DNA from: Enoplolaimus lenunculus
Taxonomy: Eukaryota > Nematoda > Enoplea > Enoplida > Thoracostomopsidae
Direction of reading: 5' to 3'
Length of the DNA stretch: 64,000 nt
Assembly (NCBI GenBank): GCA_030248215.1
Contig: JASANG010000605.1
Location: forward strand, 1-64,000
Of this stretch, positions 1 through 9,241 are shown in pieces. Every line of letters begins with the position of its first letter. Positions within the stretch are counted from its first letter, which is position 1. The notes below the pieces were generated by a model. The model did no database searches. It was not told where the DNA came from and was given only the letters and a program-made list of their open reading frames with translations. A program made the translations under genes and the position numbers.

Positions 1-1
1 A

Positions 2-163
2 ACAGGTTGTGCAGTGATTGCAGAAGCAAGTGAATACGATAATTACTGGGGTATCGGAGTTTCGATAACAGATAAGCTAAGCAGAGATATAAGTAAATGG
101 ACCGGGAGTAATACGTTAGGTAAACTTTGGATGGAAGTTAGAGATGAAACAAACAGTAACTAA
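2..163 (+). CDS. NADAR-domain protein, C-terminal part
   Basis: The frame is open from the window edge and gives 53 residues before a stop. It contains the NADAR/YbiA signature: TGCAVIAEAS, then DNYWGIG, then WTGSNTLGKLWMEVR, matching the family's EAS...D..WGIG...W.G.N.LG..LM.VR core. Known: NADAR proteins are N-glycosidases acting on ADP-ribosylated or riboflavin-pathway intermediates; they occur in bacteria, eukaryotes, phages and large DNA viruses. The stop lies 20 bases inside the next gene, in another frame, as in compact viral genomes. Inferred: it belongs to the virus-like element and may counter host NAD or ADP-ribose chemistry. The N-terminal half is outside the window, so catalytic completeness cannot be judged. 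Confidence 0.7.
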   Translation, partial: TGCAVIAEASEYDNYWGIGVSITDKLSRDISKWTGSNTLGKLWMEVRDETNSN

Positions 164-680
164 TTTGACTGTAACTTGTGATTTAATGTGTACTTTGGAT
201 TTATATGAATTGTATATTGTAATTGATGCATTTATGTATGATAGCAGAATGTTTACAGGTGGTATTTGGAAATTTAAAAAAGGTGGTACTGCTTTAGTGT
301 TTAGTAACGGCAAAATAAATTTAGTTGGGGTTAAGTCAATGGATAAAGCTGAAGTATTATTTACAGAAATAAAAGATACATTAAAAAGCATTGGTTATGA
401 ATTAAATGAAATTTATGAGTTACAATTGAGAAATGTAGTAGGGTTGATAGACACTGAGTTAAAGCTAAAGTTGCCGAAAGTATATGAACTTTGGCGATAC
501 AGATATAGAGTGTTTTATGAACCAGAGTTGCATAACAGTTTAAAAGTTAATTTACATTTTGGTGTATTATTGATATTTAGAACTGGAAATGTTATTGTAA
601 CTGGTTGCAAGAGTTTCGATGATTATAATTGTTGTATTGATACTGCTTATAATATGCTTAAAAGCGTTCAATATTTGTGA
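144..680 (+). CDS. TATA-binding-protein homologue of the virus-like element
   Basis: This 178-residue intronless frame resembles the two-repeat core of TBP (about 180 residues). The first repeat opens with VTNLTVTCDL and holds TALVFSNGKINLVGVKS, matching the eukaryotic TALIFSSGK...TGAKS segment. The second has LRNVVGLID, then YEPELHNSL and GVLLIFRTGNVIVTGCKS, matching QNMVGS.D, YEPELFPGL and VLLIFVSGKVVLTGAK. The strand segments that bear the DNA-intercalating phenylalanines are recognisable in both halves. There is no N-terminal extension. The sequence is clearly divergent from animal TBP and has no introns. It overlaps the NADAR gene by 20 bases and precedes the penton-like gene by 13. Known: TBP homologues are carried by several large DNA viruses. 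Inferred: it directs transcription of the element's own genes. TBP family assignment is strong; the exact origin is open. Confidence 0.85.
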   Translation: MKQTVTNLTVTCDLMCTLDLYELYIVIDAFMYDSRMFTGGIWKFKKGGTALVFSNGKINLVGVKSMDKAEVLFTEIKDTLKSIGYELNEIYELQLRNVVGLIDTELKLKLPKVYELWRYRYRVFYEPELHNSLKVNLHFGVLLIFRTGNVIVTGCKSFDDYNCCIDTAYNMLKSVQYL

Positions 681-693
681 TTATGAATTAAAT

Positions 694-1314
694 ATGGAGG
701 TGGTTATAGCGTGTAAATTAGATAACCCGACCGTAGATTTGACGACGCCATTTTGCGCCAGCGGTGTTACAGTGCTTGAAGTTGTAACACCTGAACAACA
801 TTTAAATATTTCACAAAACCACATTAGGTATTTTAATAACGGTTCATGGAAAGAGTTTACAGTAGAGGAGGGGTACTATACAGTTGATAAGTTACTTACA
901 TTTTTAAACCAATTTTCGACAAATATTGAATTTACCTTAGACCCTATAAGCCAGAAAATAAACGTTTATTGCATAAACGATAGTGAAATTAAACTTTCAA
1001 ATGAAATGCAAAATAAACTAAAGCTAGGAATGCGACACTTAAAAAACGGTCGGCATATTGCGCGAATGCCGATAAATTTGTTAGAAAACCAAGCAAGGTT
1101 TATAATGGCCTCGTTTGTGAAGGAAAGGTCAATAAATGGGAAATACAAACCACTTTTACATGTTATAACCAATGATAGTGCAAAAAATTCAACAAACTTA
1201 ACACTCAACAACCCTTTGGTAAAAACATTGAAATTTGAAATTTTAGACTCATTATTTAAACCCGTGAAATTTTATAAAGGTTCGGAATTAATTTTGAGAT
1301 TATGGTTCAACTGA
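694..1314 (+). CDS. Penton or minor-capsid-like protein of the virus-like element
   Basis: An open frame exists from 619, but the ATG at 694 is preferred: it lies 13 bases after the TBP stop, avoids overlap and removes an implausible hydrophobic leader, giving 206 residues. The middle contains EEGYYTVDKLLTFLNQ, followed by a short hydrophobic strand pattern. Proteins encoded next to the capsid gene in Polinton-like elements commonly have a P-x-GYY...L...N segment here, and this family is taken to be the penton or minor capsid protein. The C-terminus is strand-like (GSELILRLWF). Position immediately upstream of the basic peptide and capsid genes supports the role. The call is by pattern and neighbourhood only. 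Confidence 0.5.
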   Translation: MEVVIACKLDNPTVDLTTPFCASGVTVLEVVTPEQHLNISQNHIRYFNNGSWKEFTVEEGYYTVDKLLTFLNQFSTNIEFTLDPISQKINVYCINDSEIKLSNEMQNKLKLGMRHLKNGRHIARMPINLLENQARFIMASFVKERSINGKYKPLLHVITNDSAKNSTNLTLNNPLVKTLKFEILDSLFKPVKFYKGSELILRLWFN

Positions 1315-1359
1315 AAACCCTTAAAAAGGATAATATATCAAAGTTTTCAAAGCAAAAAT

Positions 1360-1521
1360 ATGGCTCGCCCGTTATGTTTTAATGCAAGCGGACTTGCTTC
1401 AGCAGTAGTTTATAAAAAAGAGACCAAGCGTTTATTGAAACGGAGAAAAACGAAAAAGCTTAAAAAGGGTAGGAAAACTACTAATAAACGTAAAAAATGG
1501 CGCAAAAGGCGTGCAGTTTAG
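1360..1521 (+). CDS. Small, highly basic core-peptide candidate
   Basis: This 53-codon frame starts at an ATG after a short spacer. After about 18 neutral residues (MARPLCFNASGLASAVVY) it becomes almost wholly lysine and arginine, including KRRKTKKLKKGRK and a KRKKWRKRRAV tail. Known: adenoviruses and Polinton-like elements often encode short basic proteins that condense DNA inside the capsid. The frame ends 25 bases inside the capsid-like gene in another frame, a typical compact-genome overlap. Inferred: a genome-condensing or capsid-associated peptide. The basic run could also be a nuclear-localisation tract; no family match can be claimed. Confidence 0.5.
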   Translation: MARPLCFNASGLASAVVYKKETKRLLKRRKTKKLKKGRKTTNKRKKWRKRRAV

Positions 1522-2776
1522 AAAAATTAAATTGGGGCTTGCAAAAGTACCCAGTTCAAGATTTAGTGTCATCGACACAGTTGATTGAAGTTGCATGTGA
1601 AACAACTTTACCTAGTATAGATATAGATGACATTTTTAGATTTAAAATTAGTGAAAGTGCTTTTGATTTAATTGATTTATCACGAATGTATATTTATATT
1701 GATTTGCAAATACTGAACGCTGATGGTACAAATATTGATGGTAATTTAGAATTTATGCCTTGTAATATGTTTGGTTATGCTTTATTTTCATCGGTTGAAA
1801 TGAAAATTAATGGGGAACCAATAACTTTTAACCAAAAGCATTACCCGTGGATGGTATATGCGTTGCATATGCTGTTCATGAATTCAGCACAAAGAACCCA
1901 ATATTTAGCCGGGAGCATTTATGCACCAGACACAGAATTTGCTTTTGAAACTGTACAAGGTAATATTGGAGGTAGTCAGCGTTTAGCTGTAATGCAAGGA
2001 TCGAGAAAAGCTGAAATTTACATGCCTTTAGTTTTAGATGCAAATTTGAACCCTTCATATTTACCACCACAATCGAGAATAGAATTACAGTTTACACGTA
2101 ATTCACCTAATTTAATTTTAGTACATAAGTCAAAAAAACCATTAGCCATTCGTATAAATGATTTTAAACTTTATGTTTCAAAAGCAAAACTAACAAAGCA
2201 GGCATTAGAAAACCAAACTAAAATTTTGTCAAATAATGGAATGGGAATACCTGGTATAAGATTTAAGGTGCATACACTTTCGGTAAATAAAGGGTTACAG
2301 AATGTAGACTGGACAATTTTTGAAGGTTCGTTGCCTAGAAGAATTCATATTTGGGGTATTACACAGGACGCATATACCGGCACGAAAGATAAAAATTTAT
2401 TTAGATTTTCGTTACCGGATATGGATAGATTTACTATATTTATGAATGATGATCGTTACCTTTGTAATGTTGCTTTACCGTGTAAACAAGGTAATTGTTT
2501 AAGAGCCTTTTACCATACTTTGCAAGCCTTAAACTTTAGGAACGAGGACTTAGGTTTAACTGCAACTGGCTTTTGGGCAGATGCAGGCCAGATTTAAGTA
2601 AAGACCACAGCAGTGACTGTGATTATTTGAGCGGACCAATAGACGGTCAAGTTAAGCTATCAGTTGACTTTTCAAAAGAATTAGGGAAACCGATCGTAAT
2701 ATTTGCAATGGGTGAATTTACTGGTGAGCTTAGAATTAACGCAAACCGTGAAGTGTTTTGGACTAGAAGTACTTAA
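1497..2776 (+). pseudogene. Major-capsid-like protein of the virus-like element, broken
   Basis: This is the largest gene of the element, roughly 420 codons in length. Its sequence resembles the family widely annotated in invertebrates as 'uncharacterized protein F54H12.2-like'. It has the features expected of a double jelly-roll capsid protein: an acidic, beta-rich first half (LPSIDIDDIFRFKI), a SSVEMKINGEPI segment, a central PSYLPPQSRIELQF segment and a second beta-rich half with FRFSLPDMDRF. Overlap with the basic-peptide gene and adjacency to the penton-like gene support a structural role. The copy is broken (about one break) and is treated as a fossil. Capsid assignment rests on remembered family patterns and context, not on a search. 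Confidence 0.62.
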
Positions 2777-2806
2777 AAAGAATAAATACCACTCCCAAAA
2801 ACAACC

Positions 2807-3298
2807 ATGGATAATAAGCGTTTATTTATTTGTATATGCGCATTATTTAGAGCTGTTATTATTGAAACGATATTGTTATTGGTAAATGTAAACTGTGGGG
2901 GTAAAACTGAAGAAGCAAAGAAACAAAAATTATGTTATGATGATTGGCGGAATGGTTCGTTGGAAATGTGGAATGCTGCTGATGGATTTAAAATTAGATG
3001 GATAAATAAAAATAACAGCAATTTGCATTTTACAATACTCCTGATACCACCAAAAAATGTTAAATGGAGCGCACAGATGGTTTATTTGTTTGACATTTTT
3101 GACTATTTGTTCCTTAATTTACCCATAAACTTTAAACACGGAACCCTTATGATAAATGCAGTTGGCATTTATAGGGGGTATGTGTTTAGTAACGGTTGCC
3201 ATAATGGAGCTTTGTTTTTGTCAAAGCTGGCAACATTTGATTTAGCAAGAGTACTACATTGGAGATTTATAGATGTTAACATAATAGAAGCTAGCTGA
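2807..3298 (+). CDS. Unrecognised protein at the end of the virus-like element
   Basis: A 163-residue open frame begins about 30 bases after the capsid-like gene, on the same strand and with the same AT-rich codon use, so it probably belongs to the element. The first ~27 residues are hydrophobic (FICICALFRAVIIETILLL) and could be a membrane or signal segment. The remainder is rich in Asn, Trp and aromatic residues, with DDWRNGSLEMWNAADGF and LLIPPKNVKWS. No family is recognised. It could be a membrane-associated or fibre-type accessory protein, but nothing in the sequence decides this. Confidence 0.4.
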   Translation: MDNKRLFICICALFRAVIIETILLLVNVNCGGKTEEAKKQKLCYDDWRNGSLEMWNAADGFKIRWINKNNSNLHFTILLIPPKNVKWSAQMVYLFDIFDYLFLNLPINFKHGTLMINAVGIYRGYVFSNGCHNGALFLSKLATFDLARVLHWRFIDVNIIEAS

Positions 3299-6013
3299 GT
3301 CAATTTGTAAATGTATAAACCGTGCGCTTCATATTGAAATACGGTGGTGGAGTAGATGAAAGGTTTCATCAGCAGCAATACCCACACAAAGAAGTAAAAC
3401 GCCAATATTTGATAATTATATGTTATTTTCATTCGTATGTTTTATTGTATTTGTTTTATAATAAAAGAAAAAAAAGCCCTATGGGCAAAAACCTGCGGCT
3501 GTCTGCACAGCTACCAGGAGCGGCCCCTACGGCGATGGGGTAGTCTGGCTATATGCTGGGCTGGGGATTATCCCCCGTTGACCATTGCAAATAAAATTTT
3601 CAAAGAAATGGTGTACCTATTTTTTCACTTAATTATAATTGTTGGGGATCTCCTGTTAAAATGTGTAAAATCCAAGCAAGGAAAATACTATTATTTAGAC
3701 AATGTTTAGTATATATTTTTAGCTACTGACTCATTTTTGCTTTGACTGTTAGAAATTTTTGAATCTACCAGTGGCATCAATATTATAAGTGAAAGCGGAA
3801 AAAACCTTCTAATTTTCATTTTGCTAATGTTTCATCCACGTTATACTGTTTACGCTACTGTAAAAAGATTGTCCCCACGTACGAGCCTCTAAGTCTGTAG
3901 TTTTATTACCTCCAGAAGGCACCCCCGTCTCTATTCGACTTCGGATGCTGCTATGAATATACGCTACCTTAATACTTTGAGTAATGAATCAAATTCTGCA
4001 CTGAATTTAGTGCGATTCAGGAAGCATCGACACAATCTAATTATGATAATTGACGTTTATGTCTGATTAGTATGAATCCGGAAGCATTGACACAGTCTGA
4101 GTAGGTTAATTCGGGTTTAAATCATTGACTTCAATTAGGGAAATAGAATTCGATAAACCCCCTTGTTCTGGTCACTACGGTATATCCATATTTTTGTCTC
4201 TCTTATGAATCGAGCAATTGTTTGATTATGTGTCACATGCACTTATGGGCACACATATATTTCCCTAGCTCTCAGTCTTACTGATGTATCAAATTCGAAA
4301 TAAGTATTTTGAGTAAAATAATGCTATATATTTATATGTAGAATAAATTTTTAAAAAAATAACATAACAAACTCTTAAGTTCCTTCGAAATGCAAAATCT
4401 TGCGGTCATTCATGAAAAACGTGTAATTTTCCGTTTGTTCAACTTGTATTTCACTGGTTTGCGACCTATTTCAACTTTGTTTGCCGTAGGAACATATAGT
4501 AAACGTGAAAATCTATTAGTATTACATTACTAATTAATTATACAAAATGTATGGGCATAGCCATGATTACATTTCATACAGGGAATAACCTTGTGTAAAA
4601 GTTTTTCACGTCTAAAATCTGTAGACAGTTATTCAAAAAACCTGTTAAAAGTACTTTATTTCTTACCTCGAAAAATTTCGGCAAGGTATATATCCCGCTA
4701 TCCCTACCGTTGTATACACGCCTGACTAATTGCAAAATAAACTTTGTCACAGCAACCTTTTATCTTCTATCATCACTTTTTTTCATGTCATCACAATTTC
4801 ACATCGCGACAAAGATCAGGAAGTTTTCAAGGTCTGTTGTGTTCTAAAAGCAAGGAGTGGCTTTTAACGTTGACGAATTTTTTCAAGCATAAAAATTGCG
4901 TTGATTAAACTTTTTAACCTTACACAAAAACACGGAAGTTCTTTGTCGTAGCTTAAACCCCGGTCCCAAGAAGGCTGATTGACCCAAATTTCAAAATATC
5001 AAATTCCTTAAGCTGTACAGAAACACTATAGAAAAAAGAAACATGCTTGCACGATTCCGTCGTAGCTAGCGAAACATGCTAAAGGAATGTAGAAGAAAAC
5101 CACGGAAGCGAATGCAAACATTTGCTCAAACGTAAGACCATTTTTTATAGAGGGGTAACGGCATTCGCTAAACATGTTTCAAAGATTTTTACAAACGTTT
5201 TCGCTGGCAAATGTGACAATGTGCACCAATAAATTGGAACTCGCTGATTCTAAAATTAATTTCAGAATCAAGTTAGCGCTCAGGGATGCAACAGCCGATC
5301 CAATCAAGTGCGGATGTGCCACGTATAGTGGCGGAAAAAAACCTTACGAGCAAACGCGAGTAAAAATCAAATGGAATTTAGCAATTTTTAAAGTATGCAC
5401 CTTTAGTATGTTTTGGCTCTTACATATGCAAAATCCCTTTGTCGCAAACAACAGGCGCGGAAAGGGGTGGGCCCCCTTACACCCGTTTACCGACTGCGGT
5501 GTCTGTAACTGCACTCGGTTGCGAAAAAAACCTCATCTGACACTGTATTCAAAAAGATAAGTAGAATTTATTGCTGAAAAGGACTGCTAAAAATTGCTAT
5601 AATTAATTAGCAAACTTGTGCAACAGTGTTGTATGCATGCAGTTGCAATCAGTTTTCATGCGGCGTGTGCGAGACATAAAACAAAGTGCAATTTACAAAC
5701 ACATACATTAGGTTTAACGCAAAAGCAAGTTGCACTACGATTTTAGTGGTGTATGGTTGTTTTATCAGTTATTGCAAAATTAATATTCGTGTACTGATAA
5801 GAGAAGAAATTCCCGCCCCTAATCTTTCATGGGCCCTGAACACAATTTTAGCGTATACCTGCTGGCATGAACTTGGTGGTATTGACAGTCTCGAAGAACG
5901 TCAAAAATTTAAATTATTACCGACTTTTAACGGTGCCGACCAAAAATTATGTTATTTGTGAACCAAAAAATAATTTACTAGCTCGCTCACACCAGTTTTT
6001 GTTGAAAGATTAG
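3299..6013. other. AT-rich intergenic stretch, no gene supported
   Basis: No coding region can be supported. A short G/C-rich island lies at about 3480-3590 just right of the virus-like element, preceded by an A-run and a small inverted repeat (AGCCCTATGGGC). At 4015-4100 two similar ~30-base segments containing GGAAGCAT and GACACA lie about 70 bases apart. The open frames at 5174-5560 and 5686-5961 have no recognisable motif and ordinary background composition. Confidence 0.5.
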
Positions 6014-6189
6014 AGGCGGAACGTTTTTCTGTGTTACTGTAAATAGAGTAAGCTTAAGCTTTAGACTATTTTATTGCTTGGCTTAGGCTTAGGCTTAGGC
6101 TTAGGAATATGCTCATTCTGACGCTTACGCTTAGGCTTAGGCTTAGACTTAGGCTTAAGAATATACTTTATAATACTGTTCCGCACCTG
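6014..6189 (-). repeat. MITE copy with internal telomere-like TTAGGC array
   Basis: The short element contains imperfect TTAGGC repeats in two blocks, flanked by GGCGGAACG on the left and TTCCGCACC on the right. Read on the minus strand it matches the plus-strand copies at 44106-44272 and 48657-48858 in order: a GGAACAGTATTATAA start, a telomere-like array, then a TAGTCTAAAGCTTAA-type end. Confidence 0.65.
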
Positions 6190-6693
6190 TTTTTTACATT
6201 GGTCAGATATTTTTATATTTTAATCCGTTTTGAAATGTGACATTTCACTGAGGTAGGCAATCAGACATGCTCGAGTCCACAGTTTCTGCATTTTGCGAAA
6301 CGTGAAATTTCGTAAGGAGTTTTTTACCAAAAGCCATTTAGTTGAACACTCATGATACTTCCCGAATAAGTCGTACAGCAATGTGTTTAATTGAAAGATT
6401 CCACTTTGCAATATTGGCCCATGTTACTTTTAGGGCCGAACCGTTTGTGGTCAGAGTGTAATTCCTTGCCACTGTAATATAGAACACCGGAAAAAATGGT
6501 ACCCCCTAATTTTACACATGGTTTTTGATCTGCTTTTTACCACTTTACCCCACTTTTCAGTATATAAAACCTTATTCGAGCTGTATTCTGATCACCATTT
6601 AGACTGTCCGGGAATATGTAGAACCAAGAAATTATTTTGTTAAAAAGGTAGCCCTTGAAAGGGCTGTTGGGATACGTTGCCGCACGGGTTGAA

Positions 6694-7071
6694 TTACATA
6701 TATTCCCACCCGGCGTAAACCATTGCTGTTAAGGCGTGGTTCTTTTTCACCACCAACGCCAAAACCCTGCCGGGGTAACCATCCGGACCATAACCTATTA
6801 CATTATTGAATTCTTTGCAAAAGACAAGTCTGCCTTTTGCTCCCTGCCTTATATCATCAGGGAAGTTATACGCTTCCGCGCAAACTTCCCTAAAGTTATA
6901 GAGCAGTCTGCTTTTTCCAAAAGCAACACTGTTTCCAGTGTGCGTTTGGACAAGATGCGAGTTAATAGTTAGTTTGTTTTTTTTAAGACTGAATTTTTGA
7001 GCTTGAGTCGCGGCTTTTATACTCGGATTTTGTCGGTGGAGCTTTTTGATGTTAGATCTAAAGGCTATTTT
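6694..7071 (-). other. Unexplained 125-codon open frame on the minus strand
   Basis: Read on the minus strand from 7071 to the stop at 6694, the frame is open for 125 residues but has no ATG near its beginning. Its composition looks more protein-like than its surroundings: a basic N-terminal part, then GNSVAFGKSRLLYNFRE, then RQGAKGRLVFCKE, and a Gly/Tyr-rich end with IGYGPDGYPGR and a final AGWEYM. A hairpin (AGCCCTTGAAAGGGCT) follows just downstream, at about 6651-6666. No family is recognised. It may be an old gene remnant, an exon with an upstream partner, or part of the neighbouring virus-like element. Confidence 0.3.
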
Positions 7072-7139
7072 TCACTAGCTGACTAAGTGATTTATATTAC
7101 ATTTTTGACTAAACCTATAAATTTTTCGGTAAACCTTTT

Positions 7140-7815
7140 TAATCTTAACAGTTTATTTATTACCCTCAAAAAATGTGACGCCATTTAAGAAACCTCAAAA
7201 ATGCAAAGCTAGTTTTATGAAAATGACGCCATTTAATTATCCTCAAAAATCTGTCGGTAGATTTACTACCCTCAAAAAATGCAAGGCCAGTTTTCTAAAA
7301 TGATGTCAGTTTTATTACCCTAAAAAATGTGATGCTACTTAATTACCCTAAAGAATGTGAAGCCGATTTAATTACCCTAAAGAATGCAAACTATTTTATT
7401 TCTCTCAAAAAATGACGCCATTTTAGTACCATCAAAAATCTGTCGCTGGTTTTACTACACTCAAAAATGTAAGGCCAGTTTTCTAAAATGATGTCAATTT
7501 TATTACTCTAAAAAAATGTGACGCTACTTAATTACCCTAAAGAATGTGAAGCCGATTTAATTACCCTCAAGAATGCAAACTATTTTATTTCTCTCAAAAA
7601 ATGACGCCATTTTAGTACCATCAAAAATCTGTCGCTGGTTTTACTACCCTCAAAAATGTAAGGCCAGTTTTCTAAAATGATGTCAATTTTATTACCCTAA
7701 AAAGTTGACACTACTTAATTACCCTAAAGAATGTGAAGCCGATTTAACTACCCTCAAGAATGCAAACTATTTTATTTCTCTTAAAAAATGACGCCATTTT
7801 AGTACCATCAAAAAT
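7140..7815. repeat. Tandem array of ~190-bp units built from ~35-bp subunits
   Basis: The motif TTACCCTCAAAAAATG and close variants recur every 30-40 bases. At a larger scale a unit of about 190 bases, marked by CTGTCGCTGGTTTTACTAC and GATGTCAATTTTATTACCC, repeats about three times (near 7250, 7440 and 7630). The two-level periodicity is visible by eye. It ends just upstream of the basic reading frame at 7944. Confidence 0.8.
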
Positions 7816-7943
7816 GCGAAGCTAGAAAAACACATAGAAAACAGTTTTTGGAAAAACTGAACAGTTGGTGAGGTATTTTAAAACATTCCAATGACCAAAA
7901 CATGTAATTTTTTTAATAACAATTCTTTAGAAATTATTGTAAC

Positions 7944-8384
7944 ATGAGTAATAGTATTAAGAGCACCAACAACAGCAGCAGCATCATCAACTACAACAAT
8001 AACAATAATAATAATTATAATTTTAATAATAGTGCGTCTTTCTGTGACAAATCAATCAGAAGAGAACTTTTCAAAAAACGTTCTCAAAATTGGGATAAAA
8101 AAGCTGAAAATCTGAAACGAAAACGAAAACCAAACCACAAAAATTGGAGTAAATTTTGTTTGCCGGGTCATAGCCCTAAAAAAATTGAACCAAATAAACA
8201 ACTCCAACAAAGCCCGGGGACAAGACGCACTCTTATAAGTAATTTAATAACTCAAACCGCACAAAACGCTCCTGCAACGAAAAAGCCGAGGCGTAGCCCT
8301 CGTTTACAACACCAAAAAACAGAACGATCACCAACCACGTGGTATTATAATCGCAGACGATTCGGACAAAAAGAAACACCGTAA
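7944..8384 (+). CDS. Low-complexity, basic hypothetical protein
   Basis: A 146-residue frame with an ATG start. The first 30 residues are Ser/Asn-rich, including a run of Asn. The remainder is strongly basic and Pro-rich, with RRELFKKRSQNWDKK, KRKRKPNHKNWSKF and KKPRRSPRLQHQK, resembling nuclear-localisation or nucleic-acid-binding tracts. No domain is recognised. It lies between the 190-bp array and the G/C hairpin array, on the same strand as the virus-like element, and could be an accessory gene of that or another element. A chance frame in biased sequence cannot be excluded. Confidence 0.3.
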   Translation: MSNSIKSTNNSSSIINYNNNNNNNYNFNNSASFCDKSIRRELFKKRSQNWDKKAENLKRKRKPNHKNWSKFCLPGHSPKKIEPNKQLQQSPGTRRTLISNLITQTAQNAPATKKPRRSPRLQHQKTERSPTTWYYNRRRFGQKETP

Positions 8385-8439
8385 GGTAAGATTACCATGC
8401 TTGTGTTTAAGCTATATGAGCATACTGTGACCCATACGG

Positions 8440-8662
8440 GAGGGGAGCTAAATTTCAACCCCCAAATCTCCCCATCCTCATACCTAAAGCGGAGGAGGAG
8501 GGGAGATGAGTAAACCACCTCCACCTCCCCCTCTAAAGAGGGGGAGGGGGAGTTGTGTAAACCCCCTCCACCTACCCCTCTAAAGAGGGGGAGGGGGAGG
8601 GGGAGTTGTTTAAACCCCCTCCACTTCCCCCTTCTGAGAAGGGGGAGGAGGAGGGGGGCGCA
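8440..8662. repeat. G/C-rich hairpin repeat array
   Basis: Alternating C-rich and G-rich runs form repeated inverted motifs such as CCCCTCTAAAGAGGGG, followed by GTTGTGTAAACCCCCTCC spacers. Three similar units of about 60 bases are present. The strand asymmetry and G-runs could form hairpins or quadruplexes. It contrasts sharply with the AT-rich surroundings. Confidence 0.75.
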
Positions 8663-9241
8663 AAACCGGCCTTTTTACACTACTTTTGGTTGCAAGTTTT
8701 ATTAAGCAACGTTTAATTTTTGTTCGTTTTTCAGTTTTTTCCACCGCCTTGAAAAAATAGAAAAAAATGGAAAAACCATTTTTCCGGCCAACAACCCTGA
8801 TTAAGCATAAGTATATTTCAATGGGATTCTTTCTTCTTGTAATGTAAAACTACTCATGTATATATAATTTCTGTTACGAAATAGGAAGTAGTAGAGTTGA
8901 TTGAACAAGGAACCCAAGGATTCAAAAATCGATTTAATAAAATGGTCGAGGAAACGGCGTACACTTATCTCTCATGCATCGGATTTAATAACGACCAGGC
9001 CGCAAAAACGGAGGGCGAAGGGCGAACCCAATGGATATCCGTCATGCTTTATTTCTTACACAGCATTAAAGAAATTTTGTTAAGAAAAATTTTCCTTGTT
9101 CTTGTAGAAATGTTCTTGCCCCACTTACTGTTACAATTCATGACTACAGGGCTGGCCATTGAGCACCTTGGATAAGTTCGGAATCGGAAACCAACGTTTT
9201 ACAAAATCAAATATTAATTTGAAAAAGTCTGGTCTTTAAAC

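Larger units (their letters stand above)
1..3298 (+). mobile_element. Polinton-like virus-like element (right part)
   Basis: Six tightly packed plus-strand reading frames, several overlapping by 20-25 bases, run from the window edge to about 3298, a layout unlike the spliced host genes further on. The parts are a NADAR protein (partial at the edge), a TBP homologue, a penton or minor-capsid candidate, a small very basic peptide, a major-capsid-like protein and an unrecognised protein. Known: Polintons and Polinton-like viruses carry a double jelly-roll capsid gene beside a penton gene and often a small basic DNA-condensing protein. Inferred: this is an integrated copy of such an element, with the left part outside the window; the right boundary is uncertain and could lie beyond 3.3 kb. 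The copy is mostly intact, with about one break in the capsid-like gene, so it is probably fairly young. No terminal inverted repeat was identified. Confidence 0.72.

Noticed and set aside
619-693. Upstream start for the penton-like gene
   Set aside because: It would overlap the TBP-like gene and add a hydrophobic leader that is simply the TBP C-terminus in another frame; the ATG at 694 fits better.
5174-5560. 128-codon frame right of the virus-like element
   Set aside because: No motif, ordinary background composition, no relation to the compact gene block at 1-3298.
7140-7815. CRISPR-like array
   Set aside because: Units are contiguous tandem copies with no unique spacers, and the genome is clearly animal.
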